The translations under genes were made by a program, and so were the position numbers. DNA of 64,000 bases. It comes from Streptomyces sp. PT12 (GTDB lineage Bacteria > Actinomycetota > Actinomycetes > Streptomycetales > Streptomycetaceae). The stretch's first letter is position 1. Each line of letters begins with the position of its first letter. The notes under the pieces were generated by a model. It had not been told where the DNA came from and ran no database searches. It was given only the letters and a program-made list of their open reading frames with translations. The stretch lies in NCBI RefSeq assembly GCF_003311645.1, contig NZ_QEST01000184.1:62001-126000 (forward strand). Direction: 5' to 3'. Positions 43,552-52,824 of the stretch are shown here, piece by piece.

Positions 43552-45062
43552 GCGGAGGGCGCGAGGTGAGCGAGGGGCCTGAGGTGGGCTGGCGGCGGCT
43601 CGCGCCGCGGATGATCCTGGTCGACGCCCTGCGGGTGGCGCTCTCCCTGCTGCCCGGCGTGCTGGTGCTGCTCGTCCTGGACACCGAGCCGGAGCCGATG
43701 ACCCTCGCGCCGCTCGCCGGGGTGGCCGCGTGGGGCGTGGTCGGCGCGGTCGCGGACTCGGTGCGCTGGGCCACCACCAGGTACCGGGTCACGGAGACCC
43801 ATGTGGAGCGGAGCACCGGGCTGTTCGTGCGGACGCGCCGGTCCATCAGCCGCGACCGGATCCGCAGCGTGGACGCGGACGCCAAGCCGCTGCGGCGGCT
43901 GTTCGGGCTGCGGCGGGTCACCGTGGGCGCGGGCCAGATGACCACGGCGATGGAGGCCGCCCTGACGCTGGACGCCGTGACCCGGCGTGAGGCGGCGGCG
44001 CTGCGCGAGGAGTTGACGGGCGCGCCCGAGAAGGCGGCGGACGGGCCCCTCGCCACCTTCGAGCCGCGCTGGGTGGTGCACAACATCCAGGGGTTCTGGG
44101 CCTATGTGTGCGCGGCCGGGGTGCTGTGGGGCGGGTACTGGACGGCCCAGATGGTCGGGATAGACCTGGCCGACGCGGTCGGCTCGCTCGCCGACTGGGA
44201 GGCGCTCGGGCCCGGCTGGACGGCGGCGGTGGCCGTGCTCGCGGTCAGCGTGGTGGGCGCGGTCGGGATGGCGGTGGCGTTCTTCGCCGAGTACGCCCAC
44301 TTCCGGCTCGAGCGGGTCGACGGCGAGGGGACGACCGTGCTGCGTACCACCTCGGGCCTCTTCAGGACCCGCGAGATCGCCAGGGACGAGAGCAGGGTGC
44401 GCGGCATATCCGTGTCCCAGCCGCTGCTGTGGCGCTGGCTGGGGACGGCCGACACCATGCTCATCACCACCGGGCTGCGGATATGGAGCAGCGCCGTGAC
44501 CATCCTGCCGCGCGGCCCCGTCGACATCGCCCGCCGGGTGGCCGCCGCGGTGATCGGCTCACCCGCGCTCGACGCCCCGCTGACCCGCCACCCCGTGGCG
44601 GCCCTGCGCCGCAGGCTCCTGTGGGCCACGCTGGCCGCGGGCAGCTGCGCCCTGCTCCTGGCGCCGTTGGGCGGGAGCGCCTGGTGGGTGGCGGCGCTGG
44701 TCGTCCTGCCGCCCGCGCTCGGCCTGGCGATCGCCGGGTACCGCTCGCTCGGCCACGCGGTCGCGGGGGACCATCTGGTGGTCAGGGCGGGCGCGTTGAC
44801 CCGGGTCACCTCGGCGCTGCGGCGCCAGGCGGTCAGCGGGATACGGGTGCGGCAGTCGCTCCTTCAGCGGCGCCTCGGGCTCGCCACGGTGGTGGCGTGC
44901 ACGGCCGCGGGGGAGGGCGGATATGCCGTGTACGACTGCGCGGTCGGGGACGCGGTGGCGTTCGCGCAGGTCAGCCTGCCGGGGCAGATTCCGCTCCGCG
45001 TCGGCGAGCCGTTGACCGTCGATCGCACTCCGTTGACCATCTCTGTACCGGGTGCTAGGTAG
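43548..45062 (+). CDS. Bacterial PH-domain (YdbT-like) membrane protein
   Basis: This 504-residue protein is read from ATG 43548, after GGGGGCGGG and overlapping the mini-ORF stop. Repeated units of two hydrophobic helices plus a bPH2 domain are seen: YRVTETHVERSTGLFVRTRRSISRDRI, a second with GLFRTREIARDESRVRGISV, and a third near the C-terminus with GALTRVTSALRRQAVSGIRVRQSLLQRR. This is the long partner of a YdbS/YdbT pair. It is an integral membrane protein; function is unsettled, with stress-related proposals in Bacillus. It is probably under the divergent TetR regulator. Confidence 0.82.
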   Translation: MSGGREVSEGPEVGWRRLAPRMILVDALRVALSLLPGVLVLLVLDTEPEPMTLAPLAGVAAWGVVGAVADSVRWATTRYRVTETHVERSTGLFVRTRRSISRDRIRSVDADAKPLRRLFGLRRVTVGAGQMTTAMEAALTLDAVTRREAAALREELTGAPEKAADGPLATFEPRWVVHNIQGFWAYVCAAGVLWGGYWTAQMVGIDLADAVGSLADWEALGPGWTAAVAVLAVSVVGAVGMAVAFFAEYAHFRLERVDGEGTTVLRTTSGLFRTREIARDESRVRGISVSQPLLWRWLGTADTMLITTGLRIWSSAVTILPRGPVDIARRVAAAVIGSPALDAPLTRHPVAALRRRLLWATLAAGSCALLLAPLGGSAWWVAALVVLPPALGLAIAGYRSLGHAVAGDHLVVRAGALTRVTSALRRQAVSGIRVRQSLLQRRLGLATVVACTAAGEGGYAVYDCAVGDAVAFAQVSLPGQIPLRVGEPLTVDRTPLTISVPGAR

Positions 45063-45109
45063 GGTCGGGTATCCGATCACGCTTGCAATGGGTCACCCCC
45101 GGAGTCGCC

Positions 45110-46375
45110 ATGAGCACGCCGTTCGCCCGGCTCGAGAACGAGATCGTCGATCACCGCTTCAAGGGGCTGCCGCCGGACGCCGAGGGGCGCACCGTGGGCG
45201 CCCTGGCCGCCGAGCGCCGGTGCCTGTACACCGGCGGGTTCACCACCCCGGTGCTGACGCTCTCGGCCGAGGCCGTCGAGCACAACCTCAGCTCGATGGA
45301 GCGGTTCGCGGCCCGGCACGGCCTGGTCCTCGCGCCGCACGGCAAGACGTCGATGGCGCCCCAGCTGTTCCGGCGCCAGCTGGACCACGGCGCGTGGGGC
45401 ATCACCGTGGCCGTGCCCCATCAGGCGCGCGTGGCCAGGGCGTTCGGCGTCCAGCGGATCTTCCTCGCCAACGAGCTGGTCGACCCCGTCGCCCTGGCCT
45501 GGCTCGCGGGGGAGCAGGACGCCGACCCCGGGTTCCGCTGCGTGGTCTACGTCGACTCGGGGCGCGGTGTGGAGTTGATGGACGCCGCCCTGCGCGACGC
45601 GGGGGCGCGGCGCCCGCTCGACGTCGTGGTGGAGCTGGGCGCGCCCGGTGGGCGCAGCGGCGTCCGCGACGCCCGCGCGGCGGCGGACGTGGCCGCCGCG
45701 GCCGCCGAGACGGCCACGCTGCGGCTCGTCGGGGTCGCCGGGTACGAGGGCGAAGTCCCGGGCGGCGACGCCGAGTCGGTGCGCGCGTGGCTCGACGGCC
45801 TGTGCGAGCTCGCCGCCGAGCTCGACAAGGCGGGCAGGTTCTCGGCGGCCGACGAGATCGTCGTCAGCGCGGGCGGCAGCGCGTGGTTCGACGAGGTGGC
45901 CGCCGCGTTCACCGAGCTGCCCGAGCTGTCGCGCCCGGTCTGCGCGATGCTCCGCTCCGGCGCCTACATCAGCCACGACGACGGCAGATACCGGGACATC
46001 ACGCCGTTCAACCGCGTTCCGCACGAGGGTTCGCTGCTGCCCGCGTTCCGGCTGTGGGCCCAGGTGGTCTCCCAGCCCGAGCCCTCGCTCGCCCTGGTCA
46101 ACGCGGGTAAGCGCGACATCGCCTACGACTTCGGCCTGCCCGAGGTGCAGGCCGTGCGCACCCCCGACGGCGTGGTGCGCGGCGGCCATGGGCTGGTCGT
46201 CGGCAAGGTGGCGGACCAGCACGCGTTCATCACCGGGACCGGTGAGGTGCCGCGCGTCGGCGACTGGGTCGGGCTGGGCATGTCGCACCCGTGCACCATT
46301 TTCGACAAATGGCCGCTGATCCCGCTCGTCGCCGGCGACGGCACCGTCACCGACTACATCCGTACGTTCTTCTGA
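45110..46375 (+). CDS. D-threonine aldolase / D-serine dehydratase-like PLP enzyme
   Basis: This 421-residue protein is read from ATG 45110 (GGAG 7 nt upstream); an earlier in-frame ATG at 45083 lacks a site. It is an alanine-racemase-fold type-III PLP enzyme: PLP Lys in LVLAPHGKTSMAPQLF, then the C-terminal metal-binding pair His/Cys in VGLGMSHPCTIFDKWPLIP, characteristic of the DSD1/D-threonine-aldolase group. It probably degrades D-amino or beta-hydroxy amino acids. It is about 8 kb beyond the NRPS cluster with housekeeping neighbours, so a biosynthetic role is unlikely. Confidence 0.85.
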   Translation: MSTPFARLENEIVDHRFKGLPPDAEGRTVGALAAERRCLYTGGFTTPVLTLSAEAVEHNLSSMERFAARHGLVLAPHGKTSMAPQLFRRQLDHGAWGITVAVPHQARVARAFGVQRIFLANELVDPVALAWLAGEQDADPGFRCVVYVDSGRGVELMDAALRDAGARRPLDVVVELGAPGGRSGVRDARAAADVAAAAAETATLRLVGVAGYEGEVPGGDAESVRAWLDGLCELAAELDKAGRFSAADEIVVSAGGSAWFDEVAAAFTELPELSRPVCAMLRSGAYISHDDGRYRDITPFNRVPHEGSLLPAFRLWAQVVSQPEPSLALVNAGKRDIAYDFGLPEVQAVRTPDGVVRGGHGLVVGKVADQHAFITGTGEVPRVGDWVGLGMSHPCTIFDKWPLIPLVAGDGTVTDYIRTFF

Positions 46376-46413
46376 GGCCGTACGTTCTTGTGAGGCCGTA
46401 CGTTCTTGTGAGG
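46360..46413. repeat. 18-bp tandem repeat duplicating a gene end
   Basis: Three units of ccgtacgttcttSTGAGG (S = c in the first, g in the next two). The first unit is the last codons and stop of the PLP-enzyme gene; two further copies follow the stop. Confidence 0.95.
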
Positions 46414-46436
46414 CCGCGGCCTGGTGAGGCCGCGGC
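46413..46436. terminator. Strong hairpin between convergent genes
   Basis: Perfect 10-bp arms gccgcggcct / aggccgcggc around a ggtg loop lie between the PLP-enzyme and chitinase genes. It serves either direction; no T-run, as usual in Streptomyces. Confidence 0.6.
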
Positions 46437-46448
46437 GCGGGCCTCGCG

Positions 46449-47525
46449 TCACGGCAGGCCGTGCACGTGCGGTCCCACCGCCTCGGACCAGGCGTTGCCC
46501 GCGTGCGCGTCCCAGTTGACGGACCACGTCATCGCGCCGCGCAGATCCGGGTAGGTCTGGTCGGGCACGAAGCTGCCGCAGCCCGTGCCGCGGGTGAGGC
46601 AGTCGAGCGCGTCGTTCACCACGCCGGGGTCGACATAGCCCGAGCCCGCGGCGTTCGGCGTGGCGGGGACGCCGAGCCCGACCTGGGACGGCGCCAGGCC
46701 GTTCTCCAGCTGGATGCAGGCCAGCGCGGTGAGGAAGTCCACGCTGCCCGACGAGTACACCTGGCCGTCGCAGCCCAGCATCGAACCGCTGTTGTAGTAC
46801 TGCATGTTGACGACGGTCAGGAAGTCCGCGGTGTCGAGCGCCAGCTGGAAGTAGGGCGTGCCGGTGTTCTGCATGTCGATCGTCTGCGGCGCCATCGTGT
46901 AGACGAGGTCGTCGCCCGCGCCCGCGTGGATCGCCCGCATCGCCTGGGTCATGTACTCGGCGTTGATGCCGTGTTCGAGGTCGATGTCCACGCCGTCGAA
47001 GCCGTACTCGTCCATCAGCCCCAGGGCGCTGTCGGCGAACGCCTGCGCCGAGGCGTCGTCGTTCACCGTGACGGTGCCGTTCTGGCCGCCGACCGAGATG
47101 ATGACCGAGGCGCCCTCGGCCTGCTTGGCGGCGATGTCATCCTTGAACTCCTGCTCGGACGCGTAGCCGAGCGAGGGGTCGAGGGTGAAGTCGATCTCGC
47201 CCGCGGTCGCCGTGGACTCGGCGAACGACACGGCGATGATGTCGTACTGGTCGGACACGTCGCGCAGCTTCTGCACGACGGACCCGTTGTCGAAGTTGTG
47301 CCAGTAGCCGGTCAGGGCGTGCCGCGGCACCGCGGCCGTCCCGGTGTCGGACGACGCGGACGTGCTGGCGGGGCCGGTCTCGTTCGCGCCCGCGGTCAGG
47401 GCGGGTCCGGTCATGGCCAGGGCGCCGGCCAGGGCCGTGGCCCCGAGCAGCCGGTACCGGCGCGGGCTGGTGCTGTTGGTGCCGTTGGTGCCGTTAGTCC
47501 CGTTGGAGCTGTTGGTGCTCTCCAC
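46449..47525 (-). CDS. Secreted GH18 chitinase
   Basis: This 358-residue protein is read from GTG 47525 with GGAGG upstream; a longer frame starts in unrelated sequence. The N-terminus has an Asn-Gly-Thr repeat, then RRYRLLGATALAGALAMTGPAL as signal peptide. The mature catalytic domain has SVGG and the GH18 motif DGVDIDLEH, whose last Glu is the acid catalyst. YTMAPQ and MQYYN follow. The C-terminus ends with AMTWSVNWD. It hydrolyses chitin outside the cell. No carbohydrate-binding module is present. Confidence 0.92.
   Translation of the reverse strand: MESTNSSNGTNGTNGTNSTSPRRYRLLGATALAGALAMTGPALTAGANETGPASTSASSDTGTAAVPRHALTGYWHNFDNGSVVQKLRDVSDQYDIIAVSFAESTATAGEIDFTLDPSLGYASEQEFKDDIAAKQAEGASVIISVGGQNGTVTVNDDASAQAFADSALGLMDEYGFDGVDIDLEHGINAEYMTQAMRAIHAGAGDDLVYTMAPQTIDMQNTGTPYFQLALDTADFLTVVNMQYYNSGSMLGCDGQVYSSGSVDFLTALACIQLENGLAPSQVGLGVPATPNAAGSGYVDPGVVNDALDCLTRGTGCGSFVPDQTYPDLRGAMTWSVNWDAHAGNAWSEAVGPHVHGLP
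47472..47520. repeat. Short repeats encoding Asn-Gly-Thr in the chitinase leader
   Basis: About five 9-bp units based on gttggtgcc encode NGT/NST/NSS steps just before the signal peptide's twin Arg. Confidence 0.8.
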
Positions 47526-47764
47526 GCTCGCCTCCGTAGCGTCAGTTGGTGGGGTGCTGCTGGAGGAAACGGTGGCCACCGTTGGGCAGACACATTGGTC
47601 CAGACCAGCAGCGCTGTCAATGGGGCGGACCGGGCCCGCTGGCGCGGGGCGGCGCGGGACGCCGCCCTCTCCGCGCTGTTCCCCTCGGTGGCGGAGTCGA
47701 TAAGCTGCCCAACTGGCGGACGAGGAAGCGGACACGACGGGTGTTCAGCCCTGGGGGGAGCGGT

Positions 47765-48643
47765 ATGCCGATTGCCATCGCGGTCACCAGCGCCGACCTC
47801 GTGCTGCCCCCCACCGACCAGCACACCCCCGGCGCCCATGTCCTCACCCCGCCCCGCGACCAGGACTTCCCCACCGCGCTCGCCGAGATGAACGACCTCG
47901 TCGGCCGCCACGGCCATGTCATCGCCGTCCACCCCACCACCACGCCGCTGCCCTACGTCCAGCGGCTGCACGCGGTGCGCGCCATGCTGGAGTCCGACCG
48001 CATAGCCCTGCTGCCCAGCGCGCTCCCGCCGCTCGGCACGGCCGTGCTGGTCCGTCAGCTGCGCCAGCTGTCCGCCTGCGACTTCAGCCCCGGCGTTCTC
48101 GGCGCCTCCGCCCGCCTGCTCGCCCACTACATCTACGCGGGTGCGCTGCTCGCCTCGGGCAGCCGCATCGACAAGGTGCCCGTCACCCTCCCCGCCCAGG
48201 CCGGGGCCCGCCCGCCCGGCGGCCAGTGCGCCGTCCTCGCCGGGCCCACCCCCCAACTGGTGCGCGCCGACGGCGAGGTCACGCTCGCCGGGCCGCAGTT
48301 CTCCACCACCCTCACCTACGCGCCAGGCACCCTGGGCAGCGAGTGGGTCACCAGCCGCCTCGCCAGGCAGTGGCAGGTGCAGGCCCTCCACCCCGTGCCC
48401 ATGCCCGCCGAGTCCACCGCGTGGTGGGCCACGGCCAAGCTGGTCGAGTTCGCCGCCGCGATCCCCGATGTGTCGCTGCTTTACCAGATGGTGAGCCAGA
48501 TGCGGCAGGAAGCCTGCCACTGGTGCGGCCTCACGCTCATCGGCGACCGCTGCGCGTTCTGCTCCGCGCCCGTGCGGCAGGATCGCCCCCCGCGCGCCAT
48601 AGCGCCCGCGCGCCGCCGGGCACTCGCCCCCGGCGGCGGATGA
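47765..48643 (+). CDS. Conserved protein with C-terminal zinc ribbon, at the head of the Tad locus
   Basis: This is a 292-residue protein with no signal peptide or helix long enough to span a membrane. The C-terminus holds CHWCGLTLIGDRCAFC, two CxxC knuckles of a zinc ribbon. The body (MPIAIAVTSADLVLPP onward) matches no family I can name. It precedes CpaB by 34 bp on the same strand, so a role in pilus regulation or assembly is inferred from position. The start is ATG 47765 after GGGGGGAG. Confidence 0.7.
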   Translation: MPIAIAVTSADLVLPPTDQHTPGAHVLTPPRDQDFPTALAEMNDLVGRHGHVIAVHPTTTPLPYVQRLHAVRAMLESDRIALLPSALPPLGTAVLVRQLRQLSACDFSPGVLGASARLLAHYIYAGALLASGSRIDKVPVTLPAQAGARPPGGQCAVLAGPTPQLVRADGEVTLAGPQFSTTLTYAPGTLGSEWVTSRLARQWQVQALHPVPMPAESTAWWATAKLVEFAAAIPDVSLLYQMVSQMRQEACHWCGLTLIGDRCAFCSAPVRQDRPPRAIAPARRRALAPGGG

Positions 48644-48677
48644 CGGGAATCACGACGGAGAGGGTAGAAGACGCCTC

Positions 48678-49424
48678 ATGAACGCTCGCCAGCGACGCGG
48701 CATGCTCCTGCTGCTCGCATCGGTCCTGCTCGCCGTCGGCGCCTTCGCCGGCGTGCTCGCGGTGATCAACGACGTGGAGTCGAAGGTCGGCCCCGAGGCG
48801 ACCGCCTTCGAGCTGACCACCGACGTCGAGCCCTACCAGGAGGTGACGGCCGACCAGGTGCGCGAAGTGCGCATCCCCGAGCGGTACATACCGCCATCCG
48901 CCATCACCGACCTGGGCCAGCTCGACGACCAGGTCGCCGTCGGCCCCCTCGCCGAGGGATCCCTGCTGCAACGCGACATGCTCGCCGACCGGCCCGAACT
49001 CGACCCGGGCCAGCAGGAGATCGCCGTCATGATCGACGCTTCCACCGGCGTCGCGGGCAAGATCTATCCCGGCGCCTCGATCAACATGTACGCGGCGTTC
49101 AACGTCCGCGAGCGCCAGGGCGATCAGGAGTCCGAGTACGAGGTCGTCAGGCTGATGGTGAACAACGCCGAGGTCATCGAGGTCGGCGACCTGACGGAGG
49201 TGGAGGACGACGACGTCAGGCGCGAGGCCGTGCCGATCACGTTCGCCCTCGACAACACCGACGCCCAACGCGTCACCTACGCCGAGGCGTTCGCCGAACA
49301 GGTCAGGCTCGCCCTGGTCGCCCCTGGCGACGAGGAGGAGATTCCGGAGGAGGAGCGCACGTACACCATCATTGGTGACATCGGCGGCACTCCCAACGCC
49401 GGGCTCGACGAGCTCTTCCCGTAG
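48678..49424 (+). CDS. cpaB: Flp pilus assembly protein CpaB/RcpC
   Basis: This 248-residue protein has an N-terminal anchor MLLLLASVLLAVGAFAGVLAVI followed by an SAF-type domain. The domain contains YQEVTADQVREVRIPERYIPP and the LAEGSLLQRDML segment typical of CpaB. In Tad systems it is an extracytoplasmic assembly factor. The C-terminal part is acidic, rich in Glu. It is the first structural gene of the tad operon; cpaE starts 14 bp after its stop. Confidence 0.85.
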   Translation: MNARQRRGMLLLLASVLLAVGAFAGVLAVINDVESKVGPEATAFELTTDVEPYQEVTADQVREVRIPERYIPPSAITDLGQLDDQVAVGPLAEGSLLQRDMLADRPELDPGQQEIAVMIDASTGVAGKIYPGASINMYAAFNVRERQGDQESEYEVVRLMVNNAEVIEVGDLTEVEDDDVRREAVPITFALDNTDAQRVTYAEAFAEQVRLALVAPGDEEEIPEEERTYTIIGDIGGTPNAGLDELFP

Positions 49425-49438
49425 AACCAGGTGACCCG

Positions 49439-50662
49439 ATGACCACGCGCATTCTCCCCGCGGTGGGCGACCCCGACACCGCCCGCTCGCTGATCACGCT
49501 GCTGAGCCAGCTCCCCGACAGCGAGCCGATGCGCCCCGTGCCCGACTCCACCACCCTCCTCGACACCCTGGCCTCCCTCACCCACGAGTCCGTCGCCGAG
49601 CTGCCCGACGTCGTGGTCGTCCACGAGCGCATGGGCCCGCTGCCCGCGCTCGAGCTGATCCGCGAGGTCGCCCTGCGCTTCCCCGCGGTGGGCGTCGTCC
49701 TGGTCTCCGCCGCGCCCACGCCCGAGCTGTACTCCGCGGCCATGGACGCGGGAGCCCGCGGCCTGGCCGGGATCCCGCTGTCCTACGACGAGTTGGGCGC
49801 GCGCGTGACCGCGGCCGCCCAGTGGGCCGCGGGGATGCGCCGCCACCTCGGCGGTGGCGAGCAGGCACCCGCGGGCCCCGGCGGCCGCGTGATCACCGTC
49901 TCGGGCGCCAAGGGCGGCGTGGGCGCGACGTTGATCGCCACCCAGCTCGCCCTGGCGGCGCAGACGTCGGGGGCGTTCGAACGCGGCGCGATCCTCGTCG
50001 ACCTCGACCTGCTGTGCGGCGACGTCGGCTCGTACTTCGACGTGCAGTTCAGGCGCTCGGTCGCCGACCTCGCCGGGATCGCGGACATCGCGCCCCAGGT
50101 GCTCGCCGAGGCCGTCTTCGCCCACGAGACAGGGCTTTCCATGCTGATCGCGCCCGCCGAGGGCGAGCGCGGCGAGGACGTCAGCGAGGCCACCGCGCGG
50201 CAGCTGCTCGGCGCGGTCAGGGCCCGTTACGACATCGTCGTGGTGGATTGCGGCTCCCACATGAACAGCGCCAACGCCGCCGCCGTCGAGACCGCGGACG
50301 TCGCCCTGCTCGTCACCACGCCCGACGTCATCGCCGTGCGCGCCGTCAACCGCATGGTGCGCATGTGGGACCGGCTGCGCATCCGCAAGGCCGCCGACAC
50401 GCTGACCGTCGTCAACCGCCTCGCCCGCAACAGCGCCATCCAGCCCCAGCTGATCTCCCGCATCACCGGCACCCAGGTGGCGCGCAACGTCGTCCCCGCG
50501 GGGTTCAAGGAGCTCCAGGAGGCCCAGGACGCGGGCCGCATCCAGGACCTCGACGCCCGTGGCCAGGTGCGCCGCGCGATGTGGGCGCTGGCCGCCGAGC
50601 TCGGCCTGACCGCCCCCGAGCGGGCCCCCGCGGGGGGCAGACGGCGGGGCAGACGGTCATGA
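49439..50662 (+). CDS. cpaE: Tad pilus ATPase/localisation protein CpaE (TadZ)
   Basis: This 407-residue protein has an atypical receiver-like N-terminal domain (PDVVVVHERMGPLPALELI) followed by a ParA/MinD-like ATPase. The deviant Walker A is SGAKGGVGATLIATQLALAA, where the usual Thr/Ser after GK is altered, and Walker B is IVVVDCGSHM. CpaE/TadZ places the secretion machine at the cell surface. Its stop overlaps the next start as ATGA. The C-terminus ends with an Arg/Gly-rich tail. Confidence 0.87.
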   Translation: MTTRILPAVGDPDTARSLITLLSQLPDSEPMRPVPDSTTLLDTLASLTHESVAELPDVVVVHERMGPLPALELIREVALRFPAVGVVLVSAAPTPELYSAAMDAGARGLAGIPLSYDELGARVTAAAQWAAGMRRHLGGGEQAPAGPGGRVITVSGAKGGVGATLIATQLALAAQTSGAFERGAILVDLDLLCGDVGSYFDVQFRRSVADLAGIADIAPQVLAEAVFAHETGLSMLIAPAEGERGEDVSEATARQLLGAVRARYDIVVVDCGSHMNSANAAAVETADVALLVTTPDVIAVRAVNRMVRMWDRLRIRKAADTLTVVNRLARNSAIQPQLISRITGTQVARNVVPAGFKELQEAQDAGRIQDLDARGQVRRAMWALAAELGLTAPERAPAGGRRRGRRS

Positions 50663-51033
50663 CCCGGGCGGCGGCGATGCGGCGGGACCGGGGGGCGGTG
50701 CTGGTCGAGTTCGCGGGGCTCTTCCCGCTGATCCTGGTGATGGTGGGCGTCATCTGGCAGTGCATCGTGATCGGTTACACGTTCTCCCTCGCGGGCAACG
50801 CCGCCGACGAGGCCGCCCGTGCCGCCGCCGCGGCCGATGGCGACCCCGGCGCGGCCTGCGCCACCGCGGCGCGCGAGCACCTGCCGAGCGCGTGGTCCGC
50901 CGACATCTCCTGCCCCCTTTCCGGCAACGTCCGCCAGGCCCGCGTCGCGCTGCGCGTCCCCGTGCTGTTCCCCGGTGCGCTCAACCTCCCGATCACGATC
51001 ACCGGCACCGCGGGCGCCGCCGAGGAGGGCTGA
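50659..51033 (+). CDS. tadE: TadE-like pseudopilin
   Basis: This 124-residue protein has a short basic leader, then RGAVLVEFAGLFPLILVMVGVIWQC, the TadE motif: Glu five residues into the hydrophobic segment, preceded by Gly. Two Cys occur in the periplasmic part (residues near 75 and 93). It is probably processed by the prepilin peptidase and incorporated as a minor pilin. Translation is coupled to cpaE. Confidence 0.8.
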   Translation: MTRAAAMRRDRGAVLVEFAGLFPLILVMVGVIWQCIVIGYTFSLAGNAADEAARAAAAADGDPGAACATAAREHLPSAWSADISCPLSGNVRQARVALRVPVLFPGALNLPITITGTAGAAEEG

Positions 51034-51036
51034 GCC

Positions 51037-51405
51037 ATGGCCGGGCGCAGGGCGCGGCGGACGCGCGACGAGGGCGTCACCGCCGTGGAGTTCATCGGCT
51101 GGGTGCCGCTGCTCATCCTGGTGGCGCTGGCCGCGATTCAGCTGGGGGTCGTCGGGTATGCCGCCCAGCAGGCGGGCTCGGCCGCCCGCGCCGCGGCCCG
51201 CACCGCCGCCCAGGAGGACATCGAGGACGAGTACGAGAGCGCGGGCCGGGCGGCCGTGAGCGAGTGGCTGTCCGTCAGCATCGAGGCGCAGGCGCTGTGC
51301 GGCGACGAGGCCACCGTGACCGCCCGCGTCGCCATCCCGTCCGTCCTGCCGTTCATGGACGCCTTCGGCGACGCGTCGAGGACCGTCACGATGCCCTGCG
51401 ACTGA
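51037..51405 (+). CDS. tadF: TadE/TadF-like pseudopilin
   Basis: This 122-residue protein starts 3 bp after the previous stop. The leader is basic (RRARRTRDEG), then VTAVEFIGWVPLLILVALAAIQLGVVGYAA, the class-III pilin-like segment with conserved Glu. The C-terminal region has two Cys (ALCGDEA, MPCD). It is the second minor pilin, paralogous to the preceding one in layout. A 15-bp tandem repeat begins at its stop codon. Confidence 0.78.
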   Translation: MAGRRARRTRDEGVTAVEFIGWVPLLILVALAAIQLGVVGYAAQQAGSAARAAARTAAQEDIEDEYESAGRAAVSEWLSVSIEAQALCGDEATVTARVAIPSVLPFMDAFGDASRTVTMPCD

Positions 51406-51449
51406 CCGTTCAGCCACCGACCGTTCAGCCACCGACCGTCACGCCACAC
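51405..51449. repeat. 15-bp tandem repeat at a gene end
   Basis: Two perfect units of accgttcagccaccg (51405-51434) and one degenerate unit begin at the last base of the tadF-like stop and run toward the cpaF ribosome site. Confidence 0.85.
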
Positions 51450-51481
51450 ACATGTACACCACGGAGGGGAAGGAGCGAGCG

Positions 51482-52822
51482 ATGGGCCTGCGTTCCCGTG
51501 TCACCGCGCCCGACGAGCCCGCGGCCGCGGATCCCGGCGACGGGCGGCTCGTCGCGACGTACCGCGCCAAGCTGCTCGAGGAGATCGACCTCGCCGAGAT
51601 GTCGTCCCTCGACCTGAGCGAGCGCCGCGACCGCCTCGAACGCGTCCTCGGCCACATCCTCAGCCGCGAGGGCCCGGTCCTCTCCACCCAGCAACGCGCC
51701 CTGCTGATCCGCCGCGTCGTCGACGAGGCGCTTGGCCTCGGCATCCTCGAGCCGCTCCTGGAGGATGCCTCGATCACCGAGATCATGGTCAACGGCCCCG
51801 ACCAGATCTATGTCGAACGCTCGGGCCGCGTCGAGCGCCTGCCGCTCCGCTTCGCCTCCGACGAGCAGCTGATGCAGACGATCGAGCGCATCGTCTCCAC
51901 CGTCAACCGCCGTGTGGACGAGTCGAATCCGATGGTCGACGCCCGCCTCCCCACCGGCGAGCGCGTCAACGTCATCATCCCGCCGCTCTCCCTCAGCGGT
52001 GCCACCCTCACCATCCGCCGCTTCCCCCGCGCCTACACCCTCCCCGAGCTCATCGGGTTCGGCACGGTCGACGAGCACCTGGTGATGCTGCTCGCGGGCC
52101 TGGTGCGCGCCAAGTTCAACGTCATCGTCTCGGGCGGCACGGGCTCGGGGAAGACCACGCTGCTCAACGCTCTCAGCGGCCTGATCCCCGAGGGCGAGCG
52201 CATCGTCACGGTCGAGGACGCGGCCGAGCTCCAGCTCCAGCAGAGCCATGTCATCCGCCTTGAGTCCCGCCCGCCCAACATCGAGGGCAAGGGCGAGGTC
52301 ACCATCCGCGACCTGGTGCGCAACTCCCTGCGCATGCGCCCCGATCGCGTCATCGTCGGCGAGGTCCGCGGCGGCGAGACCCTGGACATGCTCCAGGCCA
52401 TGTCCACCGGCCACGACGGCTCGCTCGCCACCGTGCACGCCAACAGCGCGGAGGACGCGCTGCTGCGCCTCCAGACCCTGGCCTCGATGTCCGAGCTCCA
52501 GGTGCCGTTCGAGGCGCTGCGCGACCAGATCAACAGCGCCGTCGACGTCCTCGTCCAGCTCGTCAGACACCCCGACGGCTCGCGCCGCATGGCCGAGATC
52601 GCCTTTCTCGCCTCGCACGGGCGCGAGCCGTTCCGCATCGCCACCGCCGCGGAGTTCCGCGCCGAGCCCATGGGCCACGACGGGCGCGTGCGCGGCAGGT
52701 TCAGGCACTACCCCGTGCCGCGTGCCGTCGCCGACCGCCTGTATCTGGCGGGCGAGCAGGTGCCGCAGGCGTTCGGCGTCCACCTCGACGACAGCCATCT
52801 CACCACCAGGGAGGCGAGCTGA
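51482..52822 (+). CDS. cpaF: Tad secretion ATPase CpaF (TadA)
   Basis: This 446-residue protein is read from ATG 51482 (AAGGAG 7 nt upstream) rather than ATG 51452. It is a VirB11/PulE-type hexameric ATPase that powers pilus extension. Walker A is [16 protein letters not shown], the Asp box includes VEDAAELQL, Walker B is [18 protein letters not shown], and the His box is [14 protein letters not shown]. Strongly conserved N-terminal [16 protein letters not shown]. It is followed 2 bp later by tadB. Confidence 0.95.
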   Translation: MGLRSRVTAPDEPAAADPGDGRLVATYRAKLLEEIDLAEMSSLDLSERRDRLERVLGHILSREGPVLSTQQRALLIRRVVDEALGLGILEPLLEDASITEIMVNGPDQIYVERSGRVERLPLRFASDEQLMQTIERIVSTVNRRVDESNPMVDARLPTGERVNVIIPPLSLSGATLTIRRFPRAYTLPELIGFGTVDEHLVMLLAGLVRAKFNVIVSGGTGSGKTTLLNALSGLIPEGERIVTVEDAAELQLQQSHVIRLESRPPNIEGKGEVTIRDLVRNSLRMRPDRVIVGEVRGGETLDMLQAMSTGHDGSLATVHANSAEDALLRLQTLASMSELQVPFEALRDQINSAVDVLVQLVRHPDGSRRMAEIAFLASHGREPFRIATAAEFRAEPMGHDGRVRGRFRHYPVPRAVADRLYLAGEQVPQAFGVHLDDSHLTTREAS

Positions 52823-52824
52823 CC

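Noticed and set aside
36804-46375. Inclusion of the YyaL, PEP carboxykinase, AlaA and D-threonine-aldolase genes in the biosynthetic cluster
   Set aside because: They are common chromosomal genes with independent control regions; a biosynthetic role has no support beyond proximity.
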